A stretch of DNA of 15,623 nt from Bacteroidota bacterium (GTDB lineage Bacteria > Bacteroidota > Ignavibacteria > Kapaibacteriales > UBA2268), in contig JAKIZN010000003.1 in assembly GCA_022708005.1 (NCBI GenBank), forward strand, positions 1 through 15,623, in the 5' to 3' direction. Position 1 is the stretch's first letter, and each line of letters starts with the position of its first letter. Positions 1-7,224 of this stretch are shown piece after piece. Position numbers and translations under genes: made by a program. A model generated the notes under the pieces. That model saw nothing but the letters and a program-made list of their open reading frames with translations. It was not told the origin of the DNA and ran no database searches.

Positions 1-1
1 T

Positions 2-643
2 TTGATATGCAACGAAATGCTGCCGAAAGTAGCAGAAAAAGGGCTTGCGGAATTTTGCGACGCATTTGTTGATGCCGGATATTATACTATCGAGCAGGGC
101 AGGAAGATATTTAATAAAGCTAAAAGTTTGGGACTGCAAATCAAGGCTCACGCCGACGAATTAGCAGATGTTTCTGCAACCCAATTAGCCGCGGAAGTCG
201 GTGCTATCTCTGCCGACCATTTATTATTCATATCAGACGAGGGAATTAAGTCGCTGAAAGATGCTGGAACTGTTGCCACTTTGCTGCCCGGCACGGCGTA
301 TTTTATTAGATTGCCTTACGCTCCCGCGAGAAAAATAATTGAAAGCGGAGCTATAACGGCACTTGCAACCGATTGCAATCCCGGCTCTTGCTTTACTGAA
401 AATATGCAACTGATTCTGTCGCTTGCAGTTATTAATATGAAGATGACAGCTGAAGAAGCTTTAGTAGCCGCAACTTTGAACGCGGCTTGTGCTTTAGGGC
501 TGAGCCATAAAGTAGGCAGTCTCGAAGTCGGCAAGCAAGCAGACTTCCTGATTGCAGGGGTTGGCTCTTACACGGATTTATTCTATCATTTCGGTATTAA
601 TCACGTTGAAGAAGTTTGGATAAAGGGCAGCAAAGTTATTTGA
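2..643 (+). CDS. hutI: Imidazolonepropionase, C-terminal part (5' end outside window)
   Basis: Catalyses hydrolysis of 4-imidazolone-5-propanoate to N-formimino-L-glutamate, the third step of histidine degradation, in the cytoplasm. The 213 visible residues are roughly the C-terminal half of the usual 400-residue or longer amidohydrolase. Visible family signatures are KAHADEL near residue 48, SADHL near 70 (both carrying metal- or substrate-site His), LLPGTAYF near 94, and ATDCNPGS near 122 with the metal-binding Asp. The C-terminal GSLEVGKQADFLI segment is the usual return to the small beta-sandwich domain. The reading frame is open to the left edge, so the real start lies upstream and the first codon seen is internal. 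The gene converges on the HAD gene at 803-1549 with a repeat-bearing spacer between them. No other hut gene is in view. The family call is secure. Confidence 0.95.
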   Translation: MICNEMLPKVAEKGLAEFCDAFVDAGYYTIEQGRKIFNKAKSLGLQIKAHADELADVSATQLAAEVGAISADHLLFISDEGIKSLKDAGTVATLLPGTAYFIRLPYAPARKIIESGAITALATDCNPGSCFTENMQLILSLAVINMKMTAEEALVAATLNAACALGLSHKVGSLEVGKQADFLIAGVGSYTDLFYHFGINHVEEVWIKGSKVI

Positions 644-682
644 TATTTTTGCTCTTTTCTGAAGAGGAAAGGTTATGCTTTA

Positions 683-781
683 AGATGTCCTACACCTTCG
701 AGGTGTAGGACATCTAGGAAATAGCTAATAGGTAATAGAAAGGCTTCTAATACATTATTTGGGGTTATGCAACAGCCCCAT
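683..781. repeat. Remnant of element A: 33-bp palindrome plus end fragments
   Basis: Bases 683-715 form a perfect 15-bp inverted repeat (AGATGTCCTACACCT and its complement) around a TCG loop, identical to 8570-8602. Farther right, 747-762 matches the subterminal CTAATACATTATTTGG segment of element A in reverse orientation. Bases 770-781 (CAACAGCCCCAT) resemble the element's terminal inverted repeat. The rest of a full element is missing, so this looks like a decayed or internally deleted copy. It fills the convergent spacer between hutI and the HAD gene. The hairpin could stop transcription from either side, but no strong T-run follows it on either strand. Confidence 0.7.
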
Positions 782-802
782 CTATTTCCCAAGCAACCGC
801 CT

Positions 803-1549
803 CTATACCGTTGCCTGCAAGTTTTCTATAATATCTCCGATTTCGTGCCAATGTATAGCTTCGGCATCTGCAAGCGTGTTGCCGTCGCTTGCGGCAAAGT
901 GCGCCCCCGTTTCGTCGCCGCAAAAGCGTATCGCCTTCATGCCTAATTGCTTAGCGCCTGCAATATCTGTTGCCTCAATATCGCCAATGTGCAATGCGTT
1001 TTCTGGCTTTACTCCTAACTCATTTAGCACTCTCAAATAAGCAGTCGGGTGCGGTTTGGAAACTCCCGTTTCGTCGCTAAAGCTGAAGGCGGAAAAATAT
1101 TGGGCTATTCCCACTCTCTCCATCAATCGCTTTAAAACAGCTCCCGGACTAAATCCAGTATCTGATATTAATCCGATTTTATATTTTTTGCTGAGTTTAA
1201 TAAGTTGATTTTCTACGCCATCAATTAGCTTCGGCGGATGCAAAATTACAGACTCCGCAAAGTAATTTGCAAGTGCTTGAATTGCAAATTCATCTTGGGG
1301 CAATTCTAAATAATTCCAGAAAAAGCTTACTGAATCTATAACTTTCGGCGTACGCATTTCATTTCGCCATATCCCGTTAAAGTGTTCCCAAGAGGCTCGC
1401 AGCGCCCTATCGAACTCTTCGTTGCTTACTAATTTACCATATTTTTCTATTGCCGCAAGCAAAGCCTTTCGCCTCATATCATTGCGAACCGTTCCGCCAG
1501 AAGAATCAAAAAGCGTGTTCCAAAAATCTATAGTTATTACTTCTATCAT
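803..1549 (-). CDS. HAD-superfamily hydrolase
   Basis: A 248-residue haloacid-dehalogenase-fold hydrolase, probably a phosphatase of unknown substrate. Motif I is TIDFWNTLF, with nucleophile Asp8. Motif II is Ser129 in GLISDTG, motif III is Lys165 in GVSKPHP, and motif IV is GDIEATD with Asp190 and Asp195. A C1-type helical cap lies between motifs I and II. The second Asp of the usual DxD motif, the general acid of phosphatases, is replaced by Trp10. Dehalogenase-like and some other HAD members also lack it, so a simple phosphatase label is unsafe. The frame could extend to a TTG at 1561, but the ATG at 1549 is preferred. It overlaps the accA stop as ATGA, and a GGAAG ribosome-binding sequence lies just upstream. 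It is the last gene of the operon. Confidence 0.88.
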   Translation of the reverse strand: MIEVITIDFWNTLFDSSGGTVRNDMRRKALLAAIEKYGKLVSNEEFDRALRASWEHFNGIWRNEMRTPKVIDSVSFFWNYLELPQDEFAIQALANYFAESVILHPPKLIDGVENQLIKLSKKYKIGLISDTGFSPGAVLKRLMERVGIAQYFSAFSFSDETGVSKPHPTAYLRVLNELGVKPENALHIGDIEATDIAGAKQLGMKAIRFCGDETGAHFAASDGNTLADAEAIHWHEIGDIIENLQATV

Positions 1550-2502
1550 TTTTCTTCCCAAACTCCTAATTTATAATATTTTTCGCGGCGAGCGTTGACT
1601 AATTTTTCCGGCTTTTCTTTAATCAAAGATTTAATTTCGCTTACAAGCGTTTTTTTGAGAATATCAAACATAAGCGAGTGGTTTCGATGCGCCCCGCCGA
1701 TTGGCTCGGGTATAATTTCATCGATAACGGAAATTTCTTTTAAGTCTTTGGCTGTTAATTTTAGTGCTTCGGCTGCCTGCTCTTTAAAATCCCAGCTTCG
1801 CCATAATATACTGGAGCAAGATTCGGGCGAAATGACTGAATACCACGAGTTTTCGAGCATCAGGATTCTATCGCCGATCCCTATTCCGATAGCTCCGCCA
1901 GACGCACCTTCGCCGATGATAACGACGATTATCGGCACGCGTAATCTGCTCATCTCGAACAAATTTCTTGCGATGGCTTCGGCTTGCCCACGCTCCTCGG
2001 CTTCTATACCGGGAAAAGCGCCGGGAGTATCTAATAGCGTGATTATTGGCTTATTGAATTTCTCTGCCAATTTAAATAATCTCAATGCTTTGCGGTAGCC
2101 CTCTGGATTAGCCATTCCGAAATTACGGTATAAATTGGATTTTGTATCGCGACCTTTTTGGTGCCCTACTAACATTACAGACTGTTCATTGAGTTGTGCA
2201 AATCCGCCAATTACGGCATGGTCATCGCCAAAACTGCGGTCGCCGTGCAATTCTTGAAAATTTGTAAATATGCCGTTAATATAATCCAGAGTGATGGGAC
2301 GCGCAGGGTGGCGGGCTATCTGCACTCGCTGCCAGCGGGTGAGATTTTTATATATGTCATGCCGAAGATCTTCAACTTTTTTTTCAAGTTCGGCTATTTC
2401 TTTAGTCAAATTTATGGACTTGCCCAGCTCCCGCATCTCTTCAATCTTTTCTTCAAGCTGATAAAGGGGCAACTCAAATTCAAGTATAGGGTTAGCAGCC
2501 AA
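1546..2502 (-). CDS. accA: Acetyl-CoA carboxylase carboxyltransferase subunit alpha
   Basis: Transfers the carboxyl group from carboxybiotin to acetyl-CoA, together with AccD, giving malonyl-CoA for fatty-acid synthesis; a soluble cytoplasmic complex. The 318 residues match the usual AccA length (319 in E. coli). Visible signatures are the N-terminal [16 protein letters not shown] helix, [13 protein letters not shown] at 84-96, GHQKGRDTK at 113-121, [16 protein letters not shown] at 158-173 and the oxyanion-type loop [16 protein letters not shown] at 197-212. The start is TTG at 2502, supported by AAGGAAG six bases upstream; the next Met (residue 23) would cut into the conserved helix. It follows the glycosyltransferase fusion after 3 bases and overlaps the HAD gene by 4. 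The accB, accC and accD genes are not in view, and finding accA inside a glycan cluster is unusual. Confidence 0.97.
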   Translation of the reverse strand: MAANPILEFELPLYQLEEKIEEMRELGKSINLTKEIAELEKKVEDLRHDIYKNLTRWQRVQIARHPARPITLDYINGIFTNFQELHGDRSFGDDHAVIGGFAQLNEQSVMLVGHQKGRDTKSNLYRNFGMANPEGYRKALRLFKLAEKFNKPIITLLDTPGAFPGIEAEERGQAEAIARNLFEMSRLRVPIIVVIIGEGASGGAIGIGIGDRILMLENSWYSVISPESCSSILWRSWDFKEQAAEALKLTAKDLKEISVIDEIIPEPIGGAHRNHSLMFDILKKTLVSEIKSLIKEKPEKLVNARREKYYKLGVWEEK

Positions 2503-2505
2503 TTT

Positions 2506-4449
2506 TTACTTCCTTATCAAATATTTGATTATAATATCGAAATCCAAAGACAGTGAGTAATGACGAATGTAATAGTCATTAAGTTTGATTATAGCTTCGC
2601 TTGATAGATGCTGCGGATTTTCAGTTGCCGATGGACCTATCACGCCAATTTTTCCAATAGGTTGCTCGGTTGCTTCGCAGACTTTATGCAACCCGACAAA
2701 TGACAGTTTGCCCGACAGCACTTTTGTCAATTTCTTTATAAAATCTTTCGCATTTGGCTTAAAGATAAGCAGAAATGGCAGACCGATAGTGAGCAATAGC
2801 AACGAAATGGCAATATCTTCTAATCTTTTTAAAGTAATATTTCTAAATTTCGATAAATTGTATTTTGGGACAGTTGGCTCAATACCAGAGATGTCGTCTA
2901 TAATTTGCGCCGCAAGCAATTCATCATATTCTTTAACTTGATGAAACCGCACTTTTGGATTAGAATTTTCGAGCATTAAATTTATCATATCCGATGGCGA
3001 AACAGCATCGTCGCTAAAAATCACTTCGCTTGGCTTATGCTTTTCGATTATGCGTTTCAAATATGATTTCTCGCCTAATATGTTCAAATTACTGGCGCCG
3101 CCCGCGGCTCCAGTATCGACATATCCGAGTATTACAACGTTGGAATGTATTTTATTGCTAATAGCGTCGCGAATCGCTATGGCAGAGTCGCCCGTTCCGA
3201 CGATGATAATTTTTCTGTCCCGCTCTCTGCCTGCTAATTTATCGAATATTATAGCAAGCCCGCGGCTTATTGACGCAAATCCGATTACAAGACCAATAGA
3301 CATAAGGACAACGCCGCGGCTAAATCTATAATCTGGGAAAAAGTAAGTTAGCGACGAAAGTGCAAAAAATGACATCATCGCCGCAATGAAAGATTTTCTG
3401 ATGCTGTTTCTGCCCTCAAAATATTCGCCAACTGCAAACATAGATAGCAAAAAAACTGCTGAAATCACAATAAATACAGTCGGATATGCGTAGTCGGGGA
3501 ACTCAAAATAGCCTTGGAATCGTATTTTTGTGCTTATAAGCAGTGCAACGTTGATGGATAGTAAATCTAAAATGATAAAGGCTATATCTCGCTTGCTGCG
3601 TATTGTGTAGGCAAGCATAGATCGCAGCCAAATGCCAATTTTCAATATAAATAAAAATATATGATTTGAGCCGAAATGCTTGCGGGTGAAAATTTCCATT
3701 GCTTCGTAAAAATGCTTTACGTCGTTGATGGAGCTTCGCTTGGTGCTTTCGCCTTTATAATGTATTATTGATGTCTTATGCACATACATTACTTTCTTGC
3801 CTCGCAGACTGACTTGCCTGCACAGGTCTAAATCTTCGCCGTACATAAAAAATTCAGTATCGAACCCGCCCACTTCCACCAAAATATCTCGTCTGCAAAA
3901 CATAAAAGCTCCGATAACGGCATCTATCGGATACGTTTCATCTACGGAGCGATATAATTGATTATATGCAGAAAATAGCTTTGACTTTGGAAATAATGCC
4001 TGCAAGCCGAAGAGCTTTGAAAAAGCCGCCCAAGGGGTCGGAAATCCTCTACGGCAAGCCACTTGAAAAGAGCCGTCGGGGTTTAGCACTTTGCAACCTG
4101 CTATGCCGCAATCGGTATCGTTCTCCATATATTCGTGCATTACTTCGAGCGTGTCGTGGCGTAGCAGTGTATCGGGATTGAGTATTAAAACGTATTTGCC
4201 GCGGGATTTTTCGATGCCGATATTATTTGCTTTCGCAAAGCCTAAATTGTCTTGCAGGGCAATAAATTCGACTTTTGGAAAAAGCGGTCGCAGATATTCC
4301 ACTGAGCCATCGACAGAATTATTATCGACAACAATTGTTTCTACTGAAAGATTATGCGACGCATCTTCTATTGACTTTAAGCAGCCATTTAGAAAATCTT
4401 TTACATTGTAATTGACAATCACAATTGATATGTCGATTTTTTCGCTCAA
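2506..4449 (-). CDS. GT2 glycosyltransferase fused to a degenerate polyprenyl glycosylphosphotransferase
   Basis: A 647-residue two-part protein. Residues 1-260 are a GT-A family 2 glycosyltransferase of the rhamnosyltransferase/WbbL type: VNYN at 12-15, VDNNSVDGS at 41-49, a DxD variant NPD at 91-93, and GEDLDLCRQ at 204-212 with the probable catalytic base. Residues 286-400 hold four likely membrane helices. Residues 412-520 form a Rossmann-like domain opening IIIVGTGDSA, and about 538-647 align with the C-terminal domain of WcaJ/WbaP enzymes. That last domain keeps KRLEDIAIS plus a membrane helix and the final YYIRHYSLSLDFDII segment. It has lost the PGP...QPRVG loop, KFRSM and the catalytic Asp-Glu pair, all of which are present in the neighbour at 5249-6673. 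Phosphosugar transfer is therefore unlikely, and the tail may anchor or scaffold the GT2 domain. The start is TTG, one codon after the upstream stop and in the same frame. Confidence 0.87.
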   Translation of the reverse strand: MSEKIDISIVIVNYNVKDFLNGCLKSIEDASHNLSVETIVVDNNSVDGSVEYLRPLFPKVEFIALQDNLGFAKANNIGIEKSRGKYVLILNPDTLLRHDTLEVMHEYMENDTDCGIAGCKVLNPDGSFQVACRRGFPTPWAAFSKLFGLQALFPKSKLFSAYNQLYRSVDETYPIDAVIGAFMFCRRDILVEVGGFDTEFFMYGEDLDLCRQVSLRGKKVMYVHKTSIIHYKGESTKRSSINDVKHFYEAMEIFTRKHFGSNHIFLFILKIGIWLRSMLAYTIRSKRDIAFIILDLLSINVALLISTKIRFQGYFEFPDYAYPTVFIVISAVFLLSMFAVGEYFEGRNSIRKSFIAAMMSFFALSSLTYFFPDYRFSRGVVLMSIGLVIGFASISRGLAIIFDKLAGRERDRKIIIVGTGDSAIAIRDAISNKIHSNVVILGYVDTGAAGGASNLNILGEKSYLKRIIEKHKPSEVIFSDDAVSPSDMINLMLENSNPKVRFHQVKEYDELLAAQIIDDISGIEPTVPKYNLSKFRNITLKRLEDIAISLLLLTIGLPFLLIFKPNAKDFIKKLTKVLSGKLSFVGLHKVCEATEQPIGKIGVIGPSATENPQHLSSEAIIKLNDYYIRHYSLSLDFDIIIKYLIRK

Positions 4450-4452
4450 AAG

Positions 4453-5223
4453 CTAATCCACAAACTCAGTAATTTTATTTGTCTTCGAGCGCTCATCGAA
4501 TTTACCTTTTCTTTTGAGCAAGCTTTTGTATCTGAAGCGAAGTTTCCAAACAAGGAAAATCGCTTCGTAAATTATATTTTTGCTCATTTTTGAAACTCCA
4601 GAGCGCCTATCGATAAAAATAATTGGCACTTCGACAATTTTGCCTCCAGATTTCCATATACGGTAATTCATCTCAATTTGGAAGCCGTATCCATTTGTTG
4701 TTATAGAGCGGAAATCTACTTTTCTCAATACTTCAGCTCTGAAACACTTAAACCCGCCAGTAGCATCATGCACAGGCATACCCGTGATTATACGCGCATA
4801 AAGGTTAGCGCCATAGCTAAGCACTAATCTCGATAATGGCCAATTTACAACGTTAATCCCAGTGGAATACCTCGAACCGATAGCCAAATCGTTGCTTTTC
4901 AAAGCGTCGAGCAGTCGCGGCAAATCCTTTGGGTCATGCGAGAAGTCGGCATCCATTTCAAAAATAGCATCGAAATCTTTGGTGAGCGCCCAAGAAAATC
5001 CATCGCAATATGCAGTGCCAAGCCCCATTTTTCCGCTTCTTTGCATCAAATGCAATTTCTTATTGCTTTTCATTATTTCAAGCACTTTTTCGGCGGTACC
5101 ATCGGGAGAATTATCATCGACAATTAAAATATGCGTATCGGGCAAATGGCTGTGTATAGCGCCGATAAGCGATTCGATATTTTCTATCTCGTTGTATGTT
5201 GGTATAACAATTACTGTTTTCAT
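4453..5223 (-). CDS. Polyprenol-phosphate mannosyltransferase-like GT2 (DPM1 family)
   Basis: Predicted to transfer a hexose (mannose or glucose) from a nucleotide sugar to polyprenyl phosphate at the cytoplasmic face of the inner membrane. At 256 residues it has the length of the soluble DPM1 class and lacks the C-terminal membrane helices seen in longer homologues. Visible motifs are IPTYNEIENI at 7-16, VDDNSPDGT at 35-43, the metal-binding DAD at 91-93 in EMDADFSHDP, GSRYSTG at 116-122, DATGGFKC at 153-160, and the C-terminal FIDRRSGVSKM at 203-213. The start is ATG, with GGGG about seven bases upstream. It lies 25 bases after the WcaJ-like gene, and its TAG stop is separated from the next start by a single codon. 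The sugar specificity cannot be read from sequence. Confidence 0.9.
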   Translation of the reverse strand: MKTVIVIPTYNEIENIESLIGAIHSHLPDTHILIVDDNSPDGTAEKVLEIMKSNKKLHLMQRSGKMGLGTAYCDGFSWALTKDFDAIFEMDADFSHDPKDLPRLLDALKSNDLAIGSRYSTGINVVNWPLSRLVLSYGANLYARIITGMPVHDATGGFKCFRAEVLRKVDFRSITTNGYGFQIEMNYRIWKSGGKIVEVPIIFIDRRSGVSKMSKNIIYEAIFLVWKLRFRYKSLLKRKGKFDERSKTNKITEFVD

Positions 5224-5248
5224 AATACCCCGTCGTTATAGTTAATTT

Positions 5249-6673
5249 TTAAGTTTGCCCATGCCCGCGGATAACGAGCCATATAGTGCGTGCAATTATC
5301 TCAAAATCTAATTGCAAAGATAAATTTTCAATATAATAAAAATCGTCTTTCAATCGATTTTCTATTTCTTCAATGCTGAACTCGTATGACTTGTATTTTA
5401 CTTGCCACCAGCCAGTGATTCCCGGTCTTACGATATGACGACGTTTGTAGTATGGCAATTCTTTTACGAGTTCATCAACTATTTTAGGCTGTTCAGGTCG
5501 CGGTCCGACTACGCTCATATCGCCTATAAGCACATTCCAAAATTGTGGTATTTCGTCGATATGCGTTTTGCGAATAAATCGCCCAAATTTCGTTACGCGC
5601 GGGTCGTTTACAGTTGTCCAAGTTTGCTTTTTCACAGTCGTTTCTGGCTTCATAGACCTAAACTTATATATCATAAATACCTTACCGAGCTTGCCGACTC
5701 GTGGTTGCTTATATATGACAGGTCCGGGCGAATCGAGCTTGACTATCATAGCAATTATAAGCCAAAACGGCAAGCCGATTATGATGACAAGCGTGCTAAA
5801 GACAATATCGAATGCTCGTTTAGTTGCTTCTTGCCAAGGTTTCAGCAATTGAGTTCGTATTTCTATCAAAGGAATGCCGTAAAGACTTTGCGCTCGAGTT
5901 TGCCCAGTAAAAATTGAGTATAAATCTGGTTCTATATTCACTCTATAGCCCGCTTCGCTTGCTTCGGAGACAATATCCATAAGCTGCGAGTGGTCTGATT
6001 TATCGGTAGAAATCACTATCTCTTCTGCATTTAGCTCTTTAAGTTTTGCGGATAAATTTTCTATGCTATCGGGCGAAATGGAATTGATGCCCTTTGCTTT
6101 AGCTATTTGCTCAAACTCTTCCAATTCGTGATGATTTATTAGCACAATTCCAACTATGCGATAGCCCCAATTGACAGAATTTTTAGCTTTTTCATAAAAT
6201 TCAATAGACTTTTTGGCAGAGCCAATAATTACAGTTGCTATGCTGACTATCCTCTTTTGACGCAGTATAACTTGCGTTCGGCGGGCAGCCACTCTGCCTA
6301 TAGTGGTAGAAAGCGATAGAAACAAAAAATAGAATAAAAACAGCAACCGTGGGGAATCTTGCGAATCATAATAAATAAGGAATACAATCAGTGCCGTGCC
6401 TATAAGTGCGACTTTCCAAACTGCAAATATCTCTTCAAACAAAGAGCGTAAGTGCCAGTTTTTATACATTCCCGAAAAGAAAAATAGCATCAGCCAATAA
6501 GCTACAACTACTCCGCCCGTCAGCATAATCGCAGGCAAGTCTGGCGATATAGTTGAATGCACTAAGCCAGACTTGAAGCGTAAATAGTATTGGAAAAAGT
6601 AACTTGCCGAAAAGGCAAGTGTATCTGCGATTAGTCTTGATATTATTTGGCTATATATACTGCTAAATTTCAA
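5249..6673 (-). CDS. Undecaprenyl-phosphate glycosylphosphotransferase (WcaJ/WbaP type)
   Basis: Transfers a sugar-1-phosphate from a nucleotide sugar to undecaprenyl phosphate, the first committed step of exopolysaccharide or O-antigen repeat-unit assembly at the inner membrane. The 474 residues show four N-terminal membrane helices (about 10-130), a Rossmann-like region (about 142-250), and a catalytic domain from residue 285. Visible catalytic motifs are KRAFDI at 285-290, a re-entrant helix, SPGPVIYKQPRVGK at 315-328, KFRSM at 337-341, HIDEIPQF at 371-378 with the Asp-Glu dyad, VVGPRPE at 388-394, and RPGITGWWQV at 416-425. All look intact. The start is TTG at 6673; an in-frame TAA lies five codons upstream, and the next Met (50) would remove the first helix. 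It is the first gene of the operon. The sugar is unknown. Confidence 0.93.
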   Translation of the reverse strand: MKFSSIYSQIISRLIADTLAFSASYFFQYYLRFKSGLVHSTISPDLPAIMLTGGVVVAYWLMLFFFSGMYKNWHLRSLFEEIFAVWKVALIGTALIVFLIYYDSQDSPRLLFLFYFLFLSLSTTIGRVAARRTQVILRQKRIVSIATVIIGSAKKSIEFYEKAKNSVNWGYRIVGIVLINHHELEEFEQIAKAKGINSISPDSIENLSAKLKELNAEEIVISTDKSDHSQLMDIVSEASEAGYRVNIEPDLYSIFTGQTRAQSLYGIPLIEIRTQLLKPWQEATKRAFDIVFSTLVIIIGLPFWLIIAMIVKLDSPGPVIYKQPRVGKLGKVFMIYKFRSMKPETTVKKQTWTTVNDPRVTKFGRFIRKTHIDEIPQFWNVLIGDMSVVGPRPEQPKIVDELVKELPYYKRRHIVRPGITGWWQVKYKSYEFSIEEIENRLKDDFYYIENLSLQLDFEIIARTIWLVIRGHGQT

Positions 6674-6727
6674 TAATTTTTGTAATTAATTTTATCAATT
6701 AAATATATAATTTTATATGGATATGCA

Positions 6728-6756
6728 AAAATAGCAACAAATTAGAATTTATGCAA
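6728..6756 (-). promoter_or_regulatory. Possible promoter of the glycan/accA operon
   Basis: On the minus strand TTGCAT (6751-6756) is followed after 17 bases by TATTTT (6728-6733), about 50 bases before the TTG start at 6673. The surrounding sequence is very AT-rich, and several other sigma-70-like pairs can be drawn, for example a TTGCAT nearer the gene. This is a candidate only. Confidence 0.3.
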
Positions 6757-6832
6757 GACTGAATTACGAAAACATAGATAATTATTATCAGATGAGCGAG
6801 TAAATATTCTGGATGCGATTATAGGATTAATG

Positions 6833-6854
6833 CAAATAATGCAACAGAAACTTT
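6833..6854 (+). repeat. Short repeat C, copy 1
   Basis: The 22-base segment CAAATAATGCAACAGAAACT plus TT recurs with one or two changes at 8476-8497 and 13753-13774. A closely related sequence lies just inside the right terminal repeat of element A (8742-8766). The short copies are therefore probably broken-off right ends of A. This copy sits just left of the inverted element A copy at 6871-7073. Between them is CAACCCC-CAGC-GGGGCTG (6860-6877), a further near-palindrome whose right arm is the start of the A terminal repeat. Confidence 0.65.
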
Positions 6855-6870
6855 GACCTCAACCCCCAGC

Positions 6871-7073
6871 GGGGCTGTCTCATAAGGTTCAGATGCATTA
6901 TTTGGGTTTAATCCCGAAGGGATTTGATGTTTGTAGAAAAATAAAATTATATATATAATTCGACTCCTACGGAGTCGTATAAACCGCCGATTATTCATTA
7001 CTACAAACATTTGAACCCTTTGGGTTCTTGACAATTCGGATTTAAGATGTCCTACACATTCGGTAGGACATCT
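6871..7073 (-). mobile_element. Element A, inverted copy lacking its distal end
   Basis: Compared with 8522-8781 in reverse orientation, the parts occur in the same order. There is a terminal repeat GGGGCTGTCTCATAAGG (6871-6887), a CATTATTTGG subterminal segment, and palindrome AATCCC-GAA-GGGATT (6910-6924). Next come stem ATGTTTGTAG (6927-6936) paired with CTACAAACAT (7001-7010), enclosing palindrome CGACTCC-TAC-GGAGTCG (6961-6977). Palindrome GAACCC-TTT-GGGTTC (7013-7027) follows, then the large palindrome shortened to 11-bp arms (7045-7073). The expected second terminal repeat is absent; element B begins 9 bases later instead. With the B copy to its right it fills most of the 551-base spacer between the WcaJ-like and Lol-like genes, where no credible gene is seen. 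Confidence 0.75.
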
Positions 7074-7081
7074 ATTTTTAC

Positions 7082-7197
7082 TGTCAGAATCAGGATGCTC
7101 AGGATTATATGATTATCGGGATAAGAAGGAAGAAAATAAAATAATAGGCAAAAATTATCCTATTAATCCTTCAATCTTGAAAATCCTGATTCTGACA
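7082..7197 (-). mobile_element. Element B, copy 1 (116 bp, perfect 15-bp terminal inverted repeats)
   Basis: TGTCAGAATCAGGAT at 7082-7096 is exactly the reverse complement of 7183-7197. Inside is a purine-rich segment, GATAAGAAGGAAG, whose complement CTTCCTTCTTATC appears in the copy at 12636-12747. This copy is therefore inverted relative to that one. Both flanks carry repeated GGATTA/GATTAT-like submotifs. It encodes no protein and lies between the large palindrome of element A and the Lol-like gene. Confidence 0.75.
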
Positions 7198-7224
7198 AAC
7201 AAAACATAATCTCGCACAATCCGC

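Noticed and set aside
803..1561. TTG at 1561 as the start of the HAD gene
   Set aside because: The ATG at 1549 overlaps the accA stop as ATGA and has GGAAG just upstream; the TTG would add only four residues before motif I.
6819..7034. Minus-strand open frame of 71 codons in the 6674-7224 spacer
   Set aside because: It lies within repeat C and element A, and its translation is made of palindrome sequence (for example IPSGLNPNN); no start signal or family resemblance.
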